Assembly (NCBI RefSeq): GCF_000021945.1 | Contig: NC_011831.1 | Span: forward strand, 3,485,353 to 3,549,352 | Length of the DNA: 64,000 nt | DNA from: Chloroflexus aggregans DSM 9485 | Lineage (GTDB): Bacteria > Chloroflexota > Chloroflexia > Chloroflexales > Chloroflexaceae | Direction: 5' to 3' | The notes under the pieces: model-generated | Told to the model about the DNA's origin: nothing | Databases searched by the model: none | What the model saw: only the letters and a program-made list of their open reading frames with translations | Shown here: positions 8,124 to 17,529 of the stretch, in pieces | How the letters are laid out: each line of letters starts with the position of its first letter | How positions within the stretch are numbered: the stretch's first letter is position 1 | Translations under genes and position numbers: made by a program

Positions 8124-9028
8124 TGGTGGTGACGTTCCAGCACGTACCGGTAATGGTGGCCGAAGTGGTTGCCGCACTTGCACCACGGCCCGGTGGTCGC
8201 TATATCGACGCAACGGTCGGTGGGGGTGGCCACGCGCTGGCAGTGCTGCAAGCAGCCCGGCCCGGTGGTCGGTTGCTTGGTATTGATGCCGACCCGGCGG
8301 CACTGGTTGCTACTGCCGATCGTTTGGCCGAGGCAGGTCTGCGTGAGCACGCGGTGTTGTGTCATGGTTCGTTCGCCGATTTGGCCGTGATCGCCGGTGA
8401 GACCGGCTTTATCAACGTTGATGGTATCTTGTTCGATCTTGGGGTGTCGTCGTACCAGCTTGATACACCGGAACGTGGGTTTTCGTTCGCCGCCGATGGT
8501 CCGCTTGATATGCGGCTTGATCCGACCCAAGGGCCAACTGCTGCCGATTTGGTCAATACCTTGAGTGAACGGGAATTAGCCGACGTTATTTTTCAATACG
8601 GCGAGGAACACGCGGCTCGCCGGATTGCCCGTGCGATTGTCGAACGCCGTCGTACTCAGCCGTTTCAGCGTACTGCCGATCTGGCAGCCGTGATCGCACG
8701 GGTTGTGGGTGGGCGCCGGGGGCGGATCCATCCGGCGACACGTACCTTTCAGGCCTTACGGATTGCCGTTAATCGTGAACTCGACCGGCTGGCTGCGGCA
8801 TTACCGCAGGCGGTTCATCTGCTCGCACCGGGTGGCCGGTTGGTCGTGATAAGCTTTCATTCGCTCGAAGATCGGATAGTGAAGCAGTTTATGCGTGCTG
8901 AAGCCGAGGGTGCAACCCCCCGCTTAGTGATCAATACCAAGAAACCGGTAGCGGCAACCGATGATGAAGTGGCGACCAATCCCCGAGCGCGCAGTGCAAA
9001 GCTGCGGGTTGCGACGCGGATTGTATAG
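8123..9028 (+). CDS. rsmH: 16S rRNA (cytosine-1402-N4)-methyltransferase RsmH
   Basis: RsmH (MraW) methylates N4 of C1402 in 16S rRNA. This 301-residue chain contains [13 protein letters not shown], the SAM-binding [35 protein letters not shown] and LDMRLD, and near the end [19 protein letters not shown] 8123 overlaps the mraZ stop (TGATG), suggesting translational coupling; a TTG at 8120 is also in frame. Length and motifs match full-length family members. Confidence 0.95.
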   Translation: MVVTFQHVPVMVAEVVAALAPRPGGRYIDATVGGGGHALAVLQAARPGGRLLGIDADPAALVATADRLAEAGLREHAVLCHGSFADLAVIAGETGFINVDGILFDLGVSSYQLDTPERGFSFAADGPLDMRLDPTQGPTAADLVNTLSERELADVIFQYGEEHAARRIARAIVERRRTQPFQRTADLAAVIARVVGGRRGRIHPATRTFQALRIAVNRELDRLAAALPQAVHLLAPGGRLVVISFHSLEDRIVKQFMRAEAEGATPRLVINTKKPVAATDDEVATNPRARSAKLRVATRIV

Positions 9029-9057
9029 GGGTATTGGGTTGGGCAAGAGAGGAATGT

Positions 9058-9426
9058 ATGGCCGTCCGAAGCGAACAGATTCCTGCCATTCTGGGGCGTG
9101 TCCGGTTACGTCGGATCGATCTCTCACGCTACCTCCGCCTCGATGGGGCACGCTACATGTTGCTCCTGGCATTGATCTGCTGCCTACTCAGTCTGATCAC
9201 CCTTGTGCAGACCGGATTGGTGGCGCGGATGAATTATGAGTTGGTCGGGTTGCGTCAACAGCAGGTGCAGCTTACCCGTGAGTATTCGCGGTTGCAAGAA
9301 CAAATGGCCCGCGTGCAGTCGGTTGAAGCGCGGCTGAAGCGAGCCACCGAATTGGGTTTTCGTCAGCCGACCCCTGATCAGATCCGTTACGTTCGTATTC
9401 CACAGTTACCCGATCTCGATGAGTAA
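9058..9426 (+). CDS. ftsL: FtsL-like division protein
   Basis: This 122-residue protein has a basic cytoplasmic N-terminus, one membrane segment at about 35-55 (MLLLALICCLLSLITLV) and a periplasmic helical stretch with coiled-coil character (ELVGLRQQQVQLTREYSRLQEQMARV). Size, topology and position between rsmH and ftsI fit FtsL, which with FtsQ and FtsB activates the septal synthase FtsWI. Sequence conservation of FtsL is low, so the name rests mainly on context. AGAGAGGA precedes ATG 9058. An FtsB/DivIC family assignment is an alternative. Confidence 0.78.
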   Translation: MAVRSEQIPAILGRVRLRRIDLSRYLRLDGARYMLLLALICCLLSLITLVQTGLVARMNYELVGLRQQQVQLTREYSRLQEQMARVQSVEARLKRATELGFRQPTPDQIRYVRIPQLPDLDE

Positions 9427-9432
9427 CGACGT

Positions 9433-11241
9433 ATGGCTGCTACGACTCGCCGTTCAACATCGTCTGCGCCAACCACAACCGTCACCCCACCGGTTGGTCG
9501 GTTGGCTAGCTGGCGGCTGCACGTGTTACTACTGATCTGCCTCGCTATAGTGGTCGTTATCGCAGTACGGTTGGTCGATCTGCAGGTTGTGCGCAGTTAT
9601 GAGTTAGCAAGCAAAGCGCGCCTTGAGGTCGAAACACCGGTGCTGCTTGCACCGCGACGTGGTCAGATCACCGATGCGAAGGGCATTGTATTGGCGATGG
9701 ATGTGGAACGGCAGAGCCTGTTTGCTGTTCCACCGCAGGTGCCGGCGGAACGAAAAGCTGAAATTGCGCTACTCGTGGCCGGTATGACCGGCGTTCCCGC
9801 CGAGTCGGTTCTGTCGGCATTGCGCTCTGATCGCCAATGGGTGCGCTTGGCTCGTTGGCTCGAACCGGAGGTGGCAGAACAGCTTGCTGCCCTGGACTTA
9901 CCCGGCCTCCGCTTAGTGTACGAGCCGATGCGGTTTTATCCGCAAGGTATGACTGCGGCGCATGTGGTTGGCGCGATTAACCTGAACGGTGAAGGCATTA
10001 GCGGGATCGAGGCCTTCTACGATCGGCTATTACGGGGTTCTGAAGGGAAGATTGAAGGTGAGTTTGATCCTGCGCGGAATCCGATTGCGACCAGCCTTTC
10101 GCGTACCTTACCACCACAAAATGGCGCCGATCTGCAATTGACAATCGATCCGTTTATTCAGCAGGTTGCCGAACGTGAACTCAAACAGGCCATTGATGAA
10201 CAGAATGCCGATGGCGGCTCGATCCTGGTGCTCGACCCGCGGACCGGTGCCATCCTTGCGATGGCGAATTGGCCATTCTTTGATCCCAATCGTTGGCAAG
10301 ACTATCCACCGGAAATCTACGGTCGCAATCCGGCCATTGGGACGGTCTATGAGCCGGGAAGTACGTTTAAGATGATCACCGCTAGCGCTGCACTCAGTTC
10401 GGGGGCAGTGACGACTACGACCACCGTTGATGATCCGGGATGGGTGGTACGTTACGGTACCACGCTGAGGAATTTTGATGGTACGCCATACGGAGCACTC
10501 ACGCTGGGTGGGATGCTCTACTATTCAAGCAATGTCGCGGCGTTGCAGTTTAACGAACTGACCGGGCCGGAAGTCTTCTATCGCACCCTAACCCGCTTCG
10601 GTTTCGGTCAACCAACCGGAGTCGATTTGGCCGGCGAAGAGAGTGGGATTGTCAATTTCTACGGTAGCCCCGGCTACAACCCACTGACCTTTTTGGTCAA
10701 TGCTTACGGCCAGGCGATTTCGGTGACGCCCCTCCAGTTAGTGCAGGCGGCAGCAGCCATTGCGAACGATGGGGTGATGATGCAACCTTACGTGGTACAG
10801 CGGATATGCCGTGATGGTGATTGTGTGCAGACCACACCACGGGTTGCCGGGAAACCGATTGAGCCGGAGGTGGCCGGTGCTGTGCGTGAGATGTTGGTAG
10901 ACTCGGCCAATCACTATGCACCGGTAATCTGGGGACGGCGTACCGGTAATTGGAGTGATCAATGGTTGGTCCCCGGTTATCGGGTTGCTGCCAAAACCGG
11001 TACCGCTTCAATTCCTTTGCCCGGTGGTGGTTACGACCCGACCTACACGATCGGTTCGGTGTTGGGGATTGCACCGGTTGATGATCCGCGGTTTGTCGTG
11101 CTGGTGAAAATTGACCGGCCTAAGCAGGATACGCTCGGTGTCTTGACCGCCATTCCGGTCTACTACAACGTCGTTGATCAATTACTGCGTTACATCCATC
11201 TCCCTCCCGATCGCACCCTGGTAAGTCCGGGGCAACCGTAG
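9433..11241 (+). CDS. ftsI: Class B penicillin-binding protein (FtsI/PBP3-like transpeptidase)
   Basis: This 602-residue membrane-anchored D,D-transpeptidase cross-links septal peptidoglycan. A basic N-terminus leads to a membrane helix at about 30-48. A dimerisation/pedestal region follows (PRRGQITDAKGIVLAMD at about 74). The transpeptidase domain contains all three motifs: STFK with the acylated Ser310, SSN at 365-367 and KTGT from Lys521. There is no PASTA domain after the catalytic domain. It starts 6 nt after ftsL. Its partner glycosyltransferase FtsW is encoded about 5 kb downstream in the same cluster. Confidence 0.93.
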   Translation: MAATTRRSTSSAPTTTVTPPVGRLASWRLHVLLLICLAIVVVIAVRLVDLQVVRSYELASKARLEVETPVLLAPRRGQITDAKGIVLAMDVERQSLFAVPPQVPAERKAEIALLVAGMTGVPAESVLSALRSDRQWVRLARWLEPEVAEQLAALDLPGLRLVYEPMRFYPQGMTAAHVVGAINLNGEGISGIEAFYDRLLRGSEGKIEGEFDPARNPIATSLSRTLPPQNGADLQLTIDPFIQQVAERELKQAIDEQNADGGSILVLDPRTGAILAMANWPFFDPNRWQDYPPEIYGRNPAIGTVYEPGSTFKMITASAALSSGAVTTTTTVDDPGWVVRYGTTLRNFDGTPYGALTLGGMLYYSSNVAALQFNELTGPEVFYRTLTRFGFGQPTGVDLAGEESGIVNFYGSPGYNPLTFLVNAYGQAISVTPLQLVQAAAAIANDGVMMQPYVVQRICRDGDCVQTTPRVAGKPIEPEVAGAVREMLVDSANHYAPVIWGRRTGNWSDQWLVPGYRVAAKTGTASIPLPGGGYDPTYTIGSVLGIAPVDDPRFVVLVKIDRPKQDTLGVLTAIPVYYNVVDQLLRYIHLPPDRTLVSPGQP

Positions 11242-11380
11242 GAGGACAGCATGTTGGTCAACACGCTCTCATCCTGCTATCAGGTAGGACGATGGTGGCA
11301 CAGCCAAAGAGGACAGAAGGGAGATGCTATAATGGCCTCCATAATGCGTGCAGCGCACATATTGGCTGTGGGAGGGTGTG

Positions 11381-12844
11381 TTGATCAGGCTCGACAACTT
11401 ATTGTACGCAGTACAACCACGTGCGACGCGGCAAGTGGTTCATATACCACCGTCGTGGGTCGACCGGCAGATCGGTCCGGTCGTCGTCGATTCGCGCGAG
11501 GTGACGCCGGGATCGCTCTTTGTGGCGCTAACCGGCGAACGTACCGATGGACATTTATATTTACCCGATGTTGTGGAACGCGGTGCGGCCGCTGCACTCG
11601 TTTCGCCGGCGAAATTGGCGGCATTGGCGCCGGATTGGTCGGCGGTGGCTCGGCCATGGCGGCTGATCGAGCCGAGTGACGGTAGCGCATTGGCGACTGT
11701 GCCGCCGGAAGCGTGCCTCTTCATCGCTGTAGACGACCCGCTCTGTGCATTGCAGCGCGCGGCTGTCTACCATCGGCGGATGTTCACGCCAACGGTGATC
11801 GGTATTACCGGTAGCGTGGGCAAGACCTCGACGAAAGAGGTCGTCGCGGCTGTGATAAGCCAGCGGCTACGTACCTTAAAAAGCCAACGGAGCTTTAATA
11901 GCGATATAACATTGCCGGCTACTTTGCTCGGGTTGACTGCCGACCATCAAGTCGCAGTGCTCGAGATGGGGATGTGGGCGGCGGGCGAGATCCGTTTTCT
12001 GGCGGCATTAGCCCGCCCTCACATCGGGATTGTGACGAATGTTGGCCCGTCGCATTTGGAGCGATTGGGCAGTATCGAGGCGATTGCCAACGCCAAGGCT
12101 GAATTGCCCGAATCGCTTCCACCCGATGGCTGGTGTATCCTCAATGCCGATGACCCGCGCGTCGCGGCGATGGCTAAGCGCACGCCGGCGCATGTGGTTA
12201 CCTACGGCTTTGCACCGCACGCCGATGTGCGTGCGGTGGAGGTTATCAGCCATGGCTTATATGGGATCGAGCTGACCGTTTCGTACCAGGGTGAGCAGCA
12301 CCATCTACAGACGCCACTGATTGGTCGTCACCATGCCTACACCACGTTGGCTGCAATTGCCGCCGCATTGGTGGTAGGGCTAGACTGGGAAGCGATTGCT
12401 GCCGGTTTGCGCGATCCTGGTGAACGGTTGCGCTTGCGGGTTGTGAACGGGCAGCAAGGGGTGACGATCATCGATGATACTTACAACGCCGCGCCGCTTT
12501 CAACCATTGCTGCCCTCGAGGTGTTAGCTGAGACACCCGGTCGCCGGATTGCCGTTTTGGGTGAAATGCTGGAGTTGGGTTCGGCTACCGAAGAGGGACA
12601 CCGACAGGTCGGTGCGGCGGCGGCGCGAACGGCCGATCTGTTGGTGGCGGTTGGGCGCCAAGCCCAGACGGTAGCTGCCGCAGCACGGGCAGCCGGTATG
12701 GCGGAGGCGCAGGTTATCGTGTGTGCCGATAACGATGCAGCGATAGACCGATTGCGCTCGCTTATCCAAGCCGGTGATTGCCTGCTTGTTAAGGGTTCGC
12801 GCGGGGTGCAGATGGAGACCATCGTCACTGCACTGCAAGGTTAG
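11381..12844 (+). CDS. murF: UDP-N-acetylmuramoyl-tripeptide--D-alanyl-D-alanine ligase MurF
   Basis: MurF adds D-Ala-D-Ala to the UDP-MurNAc-tripeptide in the cytoplasm. Motifs visible: VVVDSREVTPGSLFVALTGERTDGH near the N-terminus, ATP-binding GITGSVGKTSTKE, NSDITLPATLLG, GMWAAGEIRFLA, TNVGPSHLERLGS, IIDDTYNAAPLS and GEMLELG. TTG 11381 gives the family-typical start MIRLDNLL and has GGAGGG four bases upstream; GTG 11378 is too close to that site. A short reading frame with its own AGGAGG starts at 11251 in another frame and overlaps murF; I regard it as spurious. murE, normally next to murF, is missing. Confidence 0.92.
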   Translation: MIRLDNLLYAVQPRATRQVVHIPPSWVDRQIGPVVVDSREVTPGSLFVALTGERTDGHLYLPDVVERGAAAALVSPAKLAALAPDWSAVARPWRLIEPSDGSALATVPPEACLFIAVDDPLCALQRAAVYHRRMFTPTVIGITGSVGKTSTKEVVAAVISQRLRTLKSQRSFNSDITLPATLLGLTADHQVAVLEMGMWAAGEIRFLAALARPHIGIVTNVGPSHLERLGSIEAIANAKAELPESLPPDGWCILNADDPRVAAMAKRTPAHVVTYGFAPHADVRAVEVISHGLYGIELTVSYQGEQHHLQTPLIGRHHAYTTLAAIAAALVVGLDWEAIAAGLRDPGERLRLRVVNGQQGVTIIDDTYNAAPLSTIAALEVLAETPGRRIAVLGEMLELGSATEEGHRQVGAAAARTADLLVAVGRQAQTVAAAARAAGMAEAQVIVCADNDAAIDRLRSLIQAGDCLLVKGSRGVQMETIVTALQG

Positions 12845-12913
12845 CCGGTTATCGTATGGTGATGGTGGTGCGTCAGACAAGGTAGTTCATCCGATCACCA
12901 CAGGAGCAGTTGT

Positions 12914-14017
12914 GTGAGTGTTCTTCGTGCAGTACTCGTACAAGATATGGCGCGTGCCTTGTTGCTCGCTGCCGCAGCGTTTATCTTGACCTTGATCGTC
13001 GGTGGGTGGTGGGTACACTTTGCCCGCAAACACAAGTTGGGGAAGCGGATTCGACCGGATGGTCCCCAGAGCCATCTCGTGAAGGTGGGCACTCCAACAA
13101 TGGGCGGAGTAATGATCGTGAGCACTGTGGTGGTCTTGACCGTCCTCTTTAATCTGGTCGATCGCTGGTCGATGTTGCTACCACTGGGTGTCATGATCAG
13201 CTTCGCCGTGTTAGGCGCTATCGACGACTGGCTCTCGCTGACCGGTACCCGTTCTAAAACCCACGGTTTCACGGTACGGTTTAAGTTTTGGATAATGACG
13301 GCAGTGGCGTTTGTGGCCAGTTTAGCCCTCTATCTTCCACAACCTTACGGTCTTGAGCACGAAGGTCTGGTACAGATACCCTTTGTCGGCGAGGTCAATA
13401 TTGGGTTGTGGTTCATCCCGATCGCTGTCCTGATTATTGTGTTTATCTCCAATGCCGTCAATATTACCGATGGGTTAGATAGTCTGGCCGGTTGGAATCT
13501 GACCCTGTCGTTTGGCGCTTATGGTGTCATCACGTTCCTTGCTGAGCCGCGCTTGACCAATCTCATGGCCTTCTGTTTTACCGTGGTCGGGGCGTGCGCC
13601 GCATTTCTCTGGTACAACGCTTATCCGGCCCAAGTGTTTATGGGGGATTTAGGGGCGTTGTCGTTGGGGGCAACATTGGCCGTCGTCGCACTACAGTCGC
13701 AGCAGTGGATCCTCTTACCGGTCATCGGGATTGTCTTTGTGGTTGAAGCGCTCTCGACGCTCATCCAAACCGGCTATTTTAAATGGACAAAGTGGCGCTA
13801 TGGCGAGGGGCGGCGGGTGTTTAAGATGGCGCCACTCCATCACCATTTTGAATTGCTCGGCTGGAGCCAACCACAGGTAACCCAACGTTTCGTCTTAATC
13901 GGGACGGTTGCGGCGATGGTGGGGATTTCATTGGCATTGATCTTCGGTTCACCGCAGTCACAGACCCAGGTCGATCAGCCGGCGATGATAGTGCAAGAGA
14001 CTGATGGGGTTCGGTAA
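12914..14017 (+). CDS. mraY: Phospho-N-acetylmuramoyl-pentapeptide-transferase MraY
   Basis: MraY makes lipid I at the cytoplasmic membrane by transferring phospho-MurNAc-pentapeptide to undecaprenyl phosphate. The 367-residue polytopic protein shows QSHLVKVGTPTMGG, AIDDWLS, SNAVNITDGLDSLAGW, MGDLGALSLGATLA and the C-terminal PLHHHFELLGW loop, all diagnostic. GTG 12914 has AGGAG about 8 nt upstream. The stop TAA overlaps the murD ATG by one base. Confidence 0.95.
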   Translation: MSVLRAVLVQDMARALLLAAAAFILTLIVGGWWVHFARKHKLGKRIRPDGPQSHLVKVGTPTMGGVMIVSTVVVLTVLFNLVDRWSMLLPLGVMISFAVLGAIDDWLSLTGTRSKTHGFTVRFKFWIMTAVAFVASLALYLPQPYGLEHEGLVQIPFVGEVNIGLWFIPIAVLIIVFISNAVNITDGLDSLAGWNLTLSFGAYGVITFLAEPRLTNLMAFCFTVVGACAAFLWYNAYPAQVFMGDLGALSLGATLAVVALQSQQWILLPVIGIVFVVEALSTLIQTGYFKWTKWRYGEGRRVFKMAPLHHHFELLGWSQPQVTQRFVLIGTVAAMVGISLALIFGSPQSQTQVDQPAMIVQETDGVR

Positions 14018-15405
14018 TGAAAGTTGGAGCACGAGTACTGGTCATGGGGTTAGGCGTGCATGGCGGTGGGTTGGGGGTCGCTCGTTGGCTGTTACGCCGA
14101 GGAGCTGAGGTAACGGTGACCGACCTCGCTTCGCCTGAGGCGCTGGCTGACTCGATTGCCCGCCTTGACGCTTTTGCCGCCGAATTGGGGAAACAGGTGC
14201 GGTATACGCTGGGTGAGCATCGGGCTGAAGACGTGTGTTCTGCCGATATGCTGGTAGTGAATCCGGCGGTACGCCCCGATTCGCCGTGGCTGGCACTGGC
14301 ACGTTCGTGCGGCATCCCCATTGAAACAGAAATGACCCTCTTTTTTCGTGCATGTCCGGGTCCTATCCTCGGTGTGACCGGTACCAAAGGTAAGACGACC
14401 ACTACTCTCCTGTTAGCCGAGATGATCCGACAACGCTACCCCGACACTGTTGTCGCCGGCAATTTACGGGTTTCGGCGCTTGAGTTGCTCGATCAGATCG
14501 GGCCTCAGACGCCGGTGGTGCTGGAACTGAGCAGCTTTCAGCTCGAACGGCTCGGTGAGGCACGATGTAGTCCATCGTATGCACTGCTGACGAATGTGGG
14601 TGTCGATCATCTCAATTGGCACGGTTCGTTAGCTGCCTACGTCAATGCCAAGCGGCAGATTATGGCTCATCAGGGGCCGGACGGGGTGGCAGTACTGCCG
14701 TTGGCACAGGCACAGGAGTGGGGACAGGGGCGACCGGGAGTGATCAGCTATAGTCTCACCGACCCGACTGCTGATGCGACGATGACCGACGATGGCGTGT
14801 TGCGCTATCGCGATGTCGAGTTGTTCCATCGCTCCGATCTACGGTTACCCGGCGATCATAATGCGGCGAACGCCTTAGCTGCCGCCGTGCTCGCCTACCG
14901 GTTTGGGATCGATCCGGCAGCAATTGTAGCCGCACTGCACCGGGTGACCGGCGTTGAACATCGGCTCGAGCTGGTAACGATTATCGATGGTGTGCGCTAC
15001 ATTAACGACACGACTGCTACCAACCCTGCGGCCACAGCCGCTGCATTAGCGACGGTAACAGGTCCGGTGGTACTCATCGCCGGCGGGGCTGACAAAGACC
15101 TCGACCTGCCGGCGTTGGCGGCCACGATTGCCGAACGTGTAGCAGCAGTTGTGCTGTTGGACGGCAGTGCCACACCGCGCTTACAAGCCTTGCTGCGGTC
15201 GTACAAGCCGACGTTACCGGTCCACGGGCCGTTTGATAATCTAAGCACAGCCGTACAGACAGCACGTGGGTTGGCACAAGCCGGTGGTGCAGTGTTACTT
15301 TCGCCCGGATGCGCGAGTTTCGGAATGTTTCGGAACGAATTTCATCGTGGTGAAGCGTTTCGCCGTATCGTGCGCGACTTGGCCGCCGCTCACGCCGGGG
15401 AGTAG
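14017..15405 (+). CDS. murD: UDP-N-acetylmuramoylalanine--D-glutamate ligase MurD
   Basis: MurD adds D-glutamate to UDP-MurNAc-L-Ala. The 462-residue chain begins with a Rossmann-like domain (VLVMGLGVHGGGLGVARWL), followed by VNPAVRPDSPW, the P-loop GVTGTKGKTTT, ELSSFQLE, TNVGVDHLNWHGS, GDHNAANALAA, HRLELV, YINDTTATNPAATAAAL and LSPGCASFGMFRNEFHRGEAFR. These cover the three domains of a complete enzyme. It overlaps mraY by one base and is followed 3 nt later by the rhomboid gene, so translation is probably coupled. Confidence 0.95.
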   Translation: MKVGARVLVMGLGVHGGGLGVARWLLRRGAEVTVTDLASPEALADSIARLDAFAAELGKQVRYTLGEHRAEDVCSADMLVVNPAVRPDSPWLALARSCGIPIETEMTLFFRACPGPILGVTGTKGKTTTTLLLAEMIRQRYPDTVVAGNLRVSALELLDQIGPQTPVVLELSSFQLERLGEARCSPSYALLTNVGVDHLNWHGSLAAYVNAKRQIMAHQGPDGVAVLPLAQAQEWGQGRPGVISYSLTDPTADATMTDDGVLRYRDVELFHRSDLRLPGDHNAANALAAAVLAYRFGIDPAAIVAALHRVTGVEHRLELVTIIDGVRYINDTTATNPAATAAALATVTGPVVLIAGGADKDLDLPALAATIAERVAAVVLLDGSATPRLQALLRSYKPTLPVHGPFDNLSTAVQTARGLAQAGGAVLLSPGCASFGMFRNEFHRGEAFRRIVRDLAAAHAGE

Positions 15406-15408
15406 GTT

Positions 15409-16224
15409 ATGACCCGTCCACCTGATGAGTCTGATGAGATTGAAGCCTTTTTACGCCGGGCTGAACGTGAATTTGGTCGTCGCCCCGACTTGGAGGAGAA
15501 CACGCCACCACCACCGCCGCGTCCTGCGATCCCGCGACCGGTTGTAACCTACAGTCTGCTCTGGATCATCGGAATTGTCTATCTCTTGAGTTGTGTGCTC
15601 AGTGGTTCGTTCTTTCAGCCTACGTTGTCGGTGCTGGTCGTTTTGGGAGCAAAGGTCAACGAACGGATCGCTGCCGGTGAGGTATGGCGCTTGCTGACGG
15701 CAACCGTTCTGCACGCAAATCTCATTCATATCTTTTTTAACGGCTATGCACTTTCGGTATTGGGGCCGGAGACCGAGCGGTTTTACGGGCACGTTCGTTT
15801 TCTGGTGTTGTACCTACTCAGTGGTGTGGGTGGTAGTATCGCATCGTATGCGCTCTCGTCGGCACCGGCAGTTGGGGCAAGCGGGGCTATCTTCGGCTTG
15901 ATCGGCGGCTTAGGCATGTTTTACTACCTCAACCGACAGGTATTGGGTCAGTTCGGTCAAGATCAGGTACGTGGGATTGTCGCAATTGCCGTTATCAACT
16001 TGCTGATCGGTTTTGCTGCCCAAGGCGTCATCGATAACTGGGGGCATCTGGGCGGATTGGTCAGTGGTGTAGTGGTGAGTCTTGCGCTCTCTCCTCGACT
16101 CACCATCGATTCGCGATTTTTTCCACCATTACTGATTCGTCGTTTTCCGCGGCAAGGCTGGCTCTGGGTGACAGCATTTACCTTAGGTATGATGGTGTTG
16201 GTGCGCTTGGTGCAGCCGGCGTAG
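15409..16224 (+). CDS. Rhomboid-family intramembrane serine protease inside the dcw cluster
   Basis: This 271-residue protein has a charged, proline-rich cytoplasmic N-terminus (to about 45) and about six or seven membrane helices. The catalytic dyad is visible: Ser158 in GASGAIFG and His213 in WGHLGG, and the HIFFNGYAL stretch fits the rhomboid HxxxN helix. Rhomboids cut membrane proteins within or near the bilayer. It starts 3 nt after murD and 30 nt before ftsW, so it is embedded in the cell-wall operon, which is unusual; an envelope or division substrate is an inference from position only. Confidence 0.88.
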   Translation: MTRPPDESDEIEAFLRRAEREFGRRPDLEENTPPPPPRPAIPRPVVTYSLLWIIGIVYLLSCVLSGSFFQPTLSVLVVLGAKVNERIAAGEVWRLLTATVLHANLIHIFFNGYALSVLGPETERFYGHVRFLVLYLLSGVGGSIASYALSSAPAVGASGAIFGLIGGLGMFYYLNRQVLGQFGQDQVRGIVAIAVINLLIGFAAQGVIDNWGHLGGLVSGVVVSLALSPRLTIDSRFFPPLLIRRFPRQGWLWVTAFTLGMMVLVRLVQPA

Positions 16225-16254
16225 GTGCGATGGTGGGGCAGAGGAAGATAGACT

Positions 16255-17529
16255 ATGAAACATAACCACGATAGAGCTGTTGCACACTCCCTGTTTGACC
16301 GTACCACGCATCCACCGGATCGGGTGTTGTTAGCCGCAGTGTGTGGCCTGACGGTGTTTGGCCTGGTGATGGTCTACAGCGCTAGTTTCGTTGAGGGAAC
16401 AGTGCTGTATGCCAACCCAGTTTACTACCTGTTGCGGCAAGCTACCGGGGCGATAATCGGGTTGGTGGCAATGCTGGTGGTTCAGCGGATCGATTATCGG
16501 GTCTGGCAACGCTACTCGATTCACCTCATGGCGGGAACGTTGCTCTTGCTACTGGCCGTTCTTATCTTGCCGGCAAGTATGACCGAAGTGAACGGCTCGC
16601 GGTCGTGGATCCGTTTCGGTGAAGGGTGGCTTGGCATTTTTAGTATCCAGCCCTCAGAATTTGCCAAGCTGGCGATGATCATTTACTTTGCCCACTGGCT
16701 TTCGCGGCGCAGCCATCGGCTCGGCAATGTGACGTATGGCTTGGCACCCTTCGCCGTTATCCTCGGCTTTATCTGCGGGTTGGTTATGTTGCAGCCCGAT
16801 CTAGGAACGACAATCGTGATGGTTTTGATCGGTGGCGCCATTTTCTTTGCGGCAGGAGCGAATCTGTTGCATGTCGGTGGGGCGGCGTTGCTGGCGATTA
16901 CCGCGTTTTGGGCGCTGATTGTCACCTTCCGTAGTAATCGATGGGAAGCCTTCCTTGATCCGTGGTCACGGGCAAGTACCGAAGGGTATCAGATCATTCA
17001 TTCACTCTACGCTTTCGGCAGCGGTGGCGTCTTGGGGCAAGGCATTGGCATGAGCCGGCAAAAATACCTCTGGCTACCACAACCACACACTGATACAATT
17101 TATGCTATTGTCGGCGAAGAGTTGGGGTTGTGGGGAACAATCGCGGTTTTGCTGGTATTTGTCATCATTGCAGTCCGTGGGTATCGGATCGCTGCGCGCG
17201 CACCGACACCATTCGCAGCACTTGTCGCGGTAGGGATTACATCGTGGTTGGTGTTTCAGGCTTTTATTAATATTGCAGTGACGACCGGGTTAATTCCGTT
17301 TACGGGGTTGACATTACCGTTTCTGTCGTATGGAAGCTCGTCATTGATTAGTTGTCTGGTCGCAATCGGGATCCTGTTAAACATTTCGCGCCATGTCGAT
17401 CGGTCATCATCAGTTACTCCAACGGCAAAGTACCGTCAGCGCACCGAGCATGCCACGGCTTATCCTCTCGGGTGGCGGGACTGGCGGGCACGTCTATCCG
17501 GCGCTAGCAGTCGCCGAAGCTCTCGCTGA
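16255..17529 (+). CDS. ftsW: SEDS-family septal glycosyltransferase FtsW
   Basis: FtsW polymerises lipid II at the septum together with the class B PBP. The chain has about ten membrane helices and shows FGLVMVYSAS, NGSRSWIRFG, SIQPSEFAKLAMI, MLQPDLGTTIV, QGIGMSRQKYLWLPQPHTDTIYAIVGEELG and LPFLSYGSSSLISC, which separate FtsW from RodA only weakly; position favours FtsW. The reading frame extends to 17529 with a basic tail of about 45 residues after the last helix, overlapping murG by 80 nt. A preceding AGAGGAAG lies 10 nt before ATG 16255. Confidence 0.93.
   Translation: MKHNHDRAVAHSLFDRTTHPPDRVLLAAVCGLTVFGLVMVYSASFVEGTVLYANPVYYLLRQATGAIIGLVAMLVVQRIDYRVWQRYSIHLMAGTLLLLLAVLILPASMTEVNGSRSWIRFGEGWLGIFSIQPSEFAKLAMIIYFAHWLSRRSHRLGNVTYGLAPFAVILGFICGLVMLQPDLGTTIVMVLIGGAIFFAAGANLLHVGGAALLAITAFWALIVTFRSNRWEAFLDPWSRASTEGYQIIHSLYAFGSGGVLGQGIGMSRQKYLWLPQPHTDTIYAIVGEELGLWGTIAVLLVFVIIAVRGYRIAARAPTPFAALVAVGITSWLVFQAFINIAVTTGLIPFTGLTLPFLSYGSSSLISCLVAIGILLNISRHVDRSSSVTPTAKYRQRTEHATAYPLGWRDWRARLSGASSRRSSR

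Noticed and set aside
11251-11679. Short frame with a strong AGGAGG overlapping the start of murF
   Set aside because: Its product has no family features and shifts out of the conserved murF frame; at most it could be a leader peptide that couples ftsI to murF translation.
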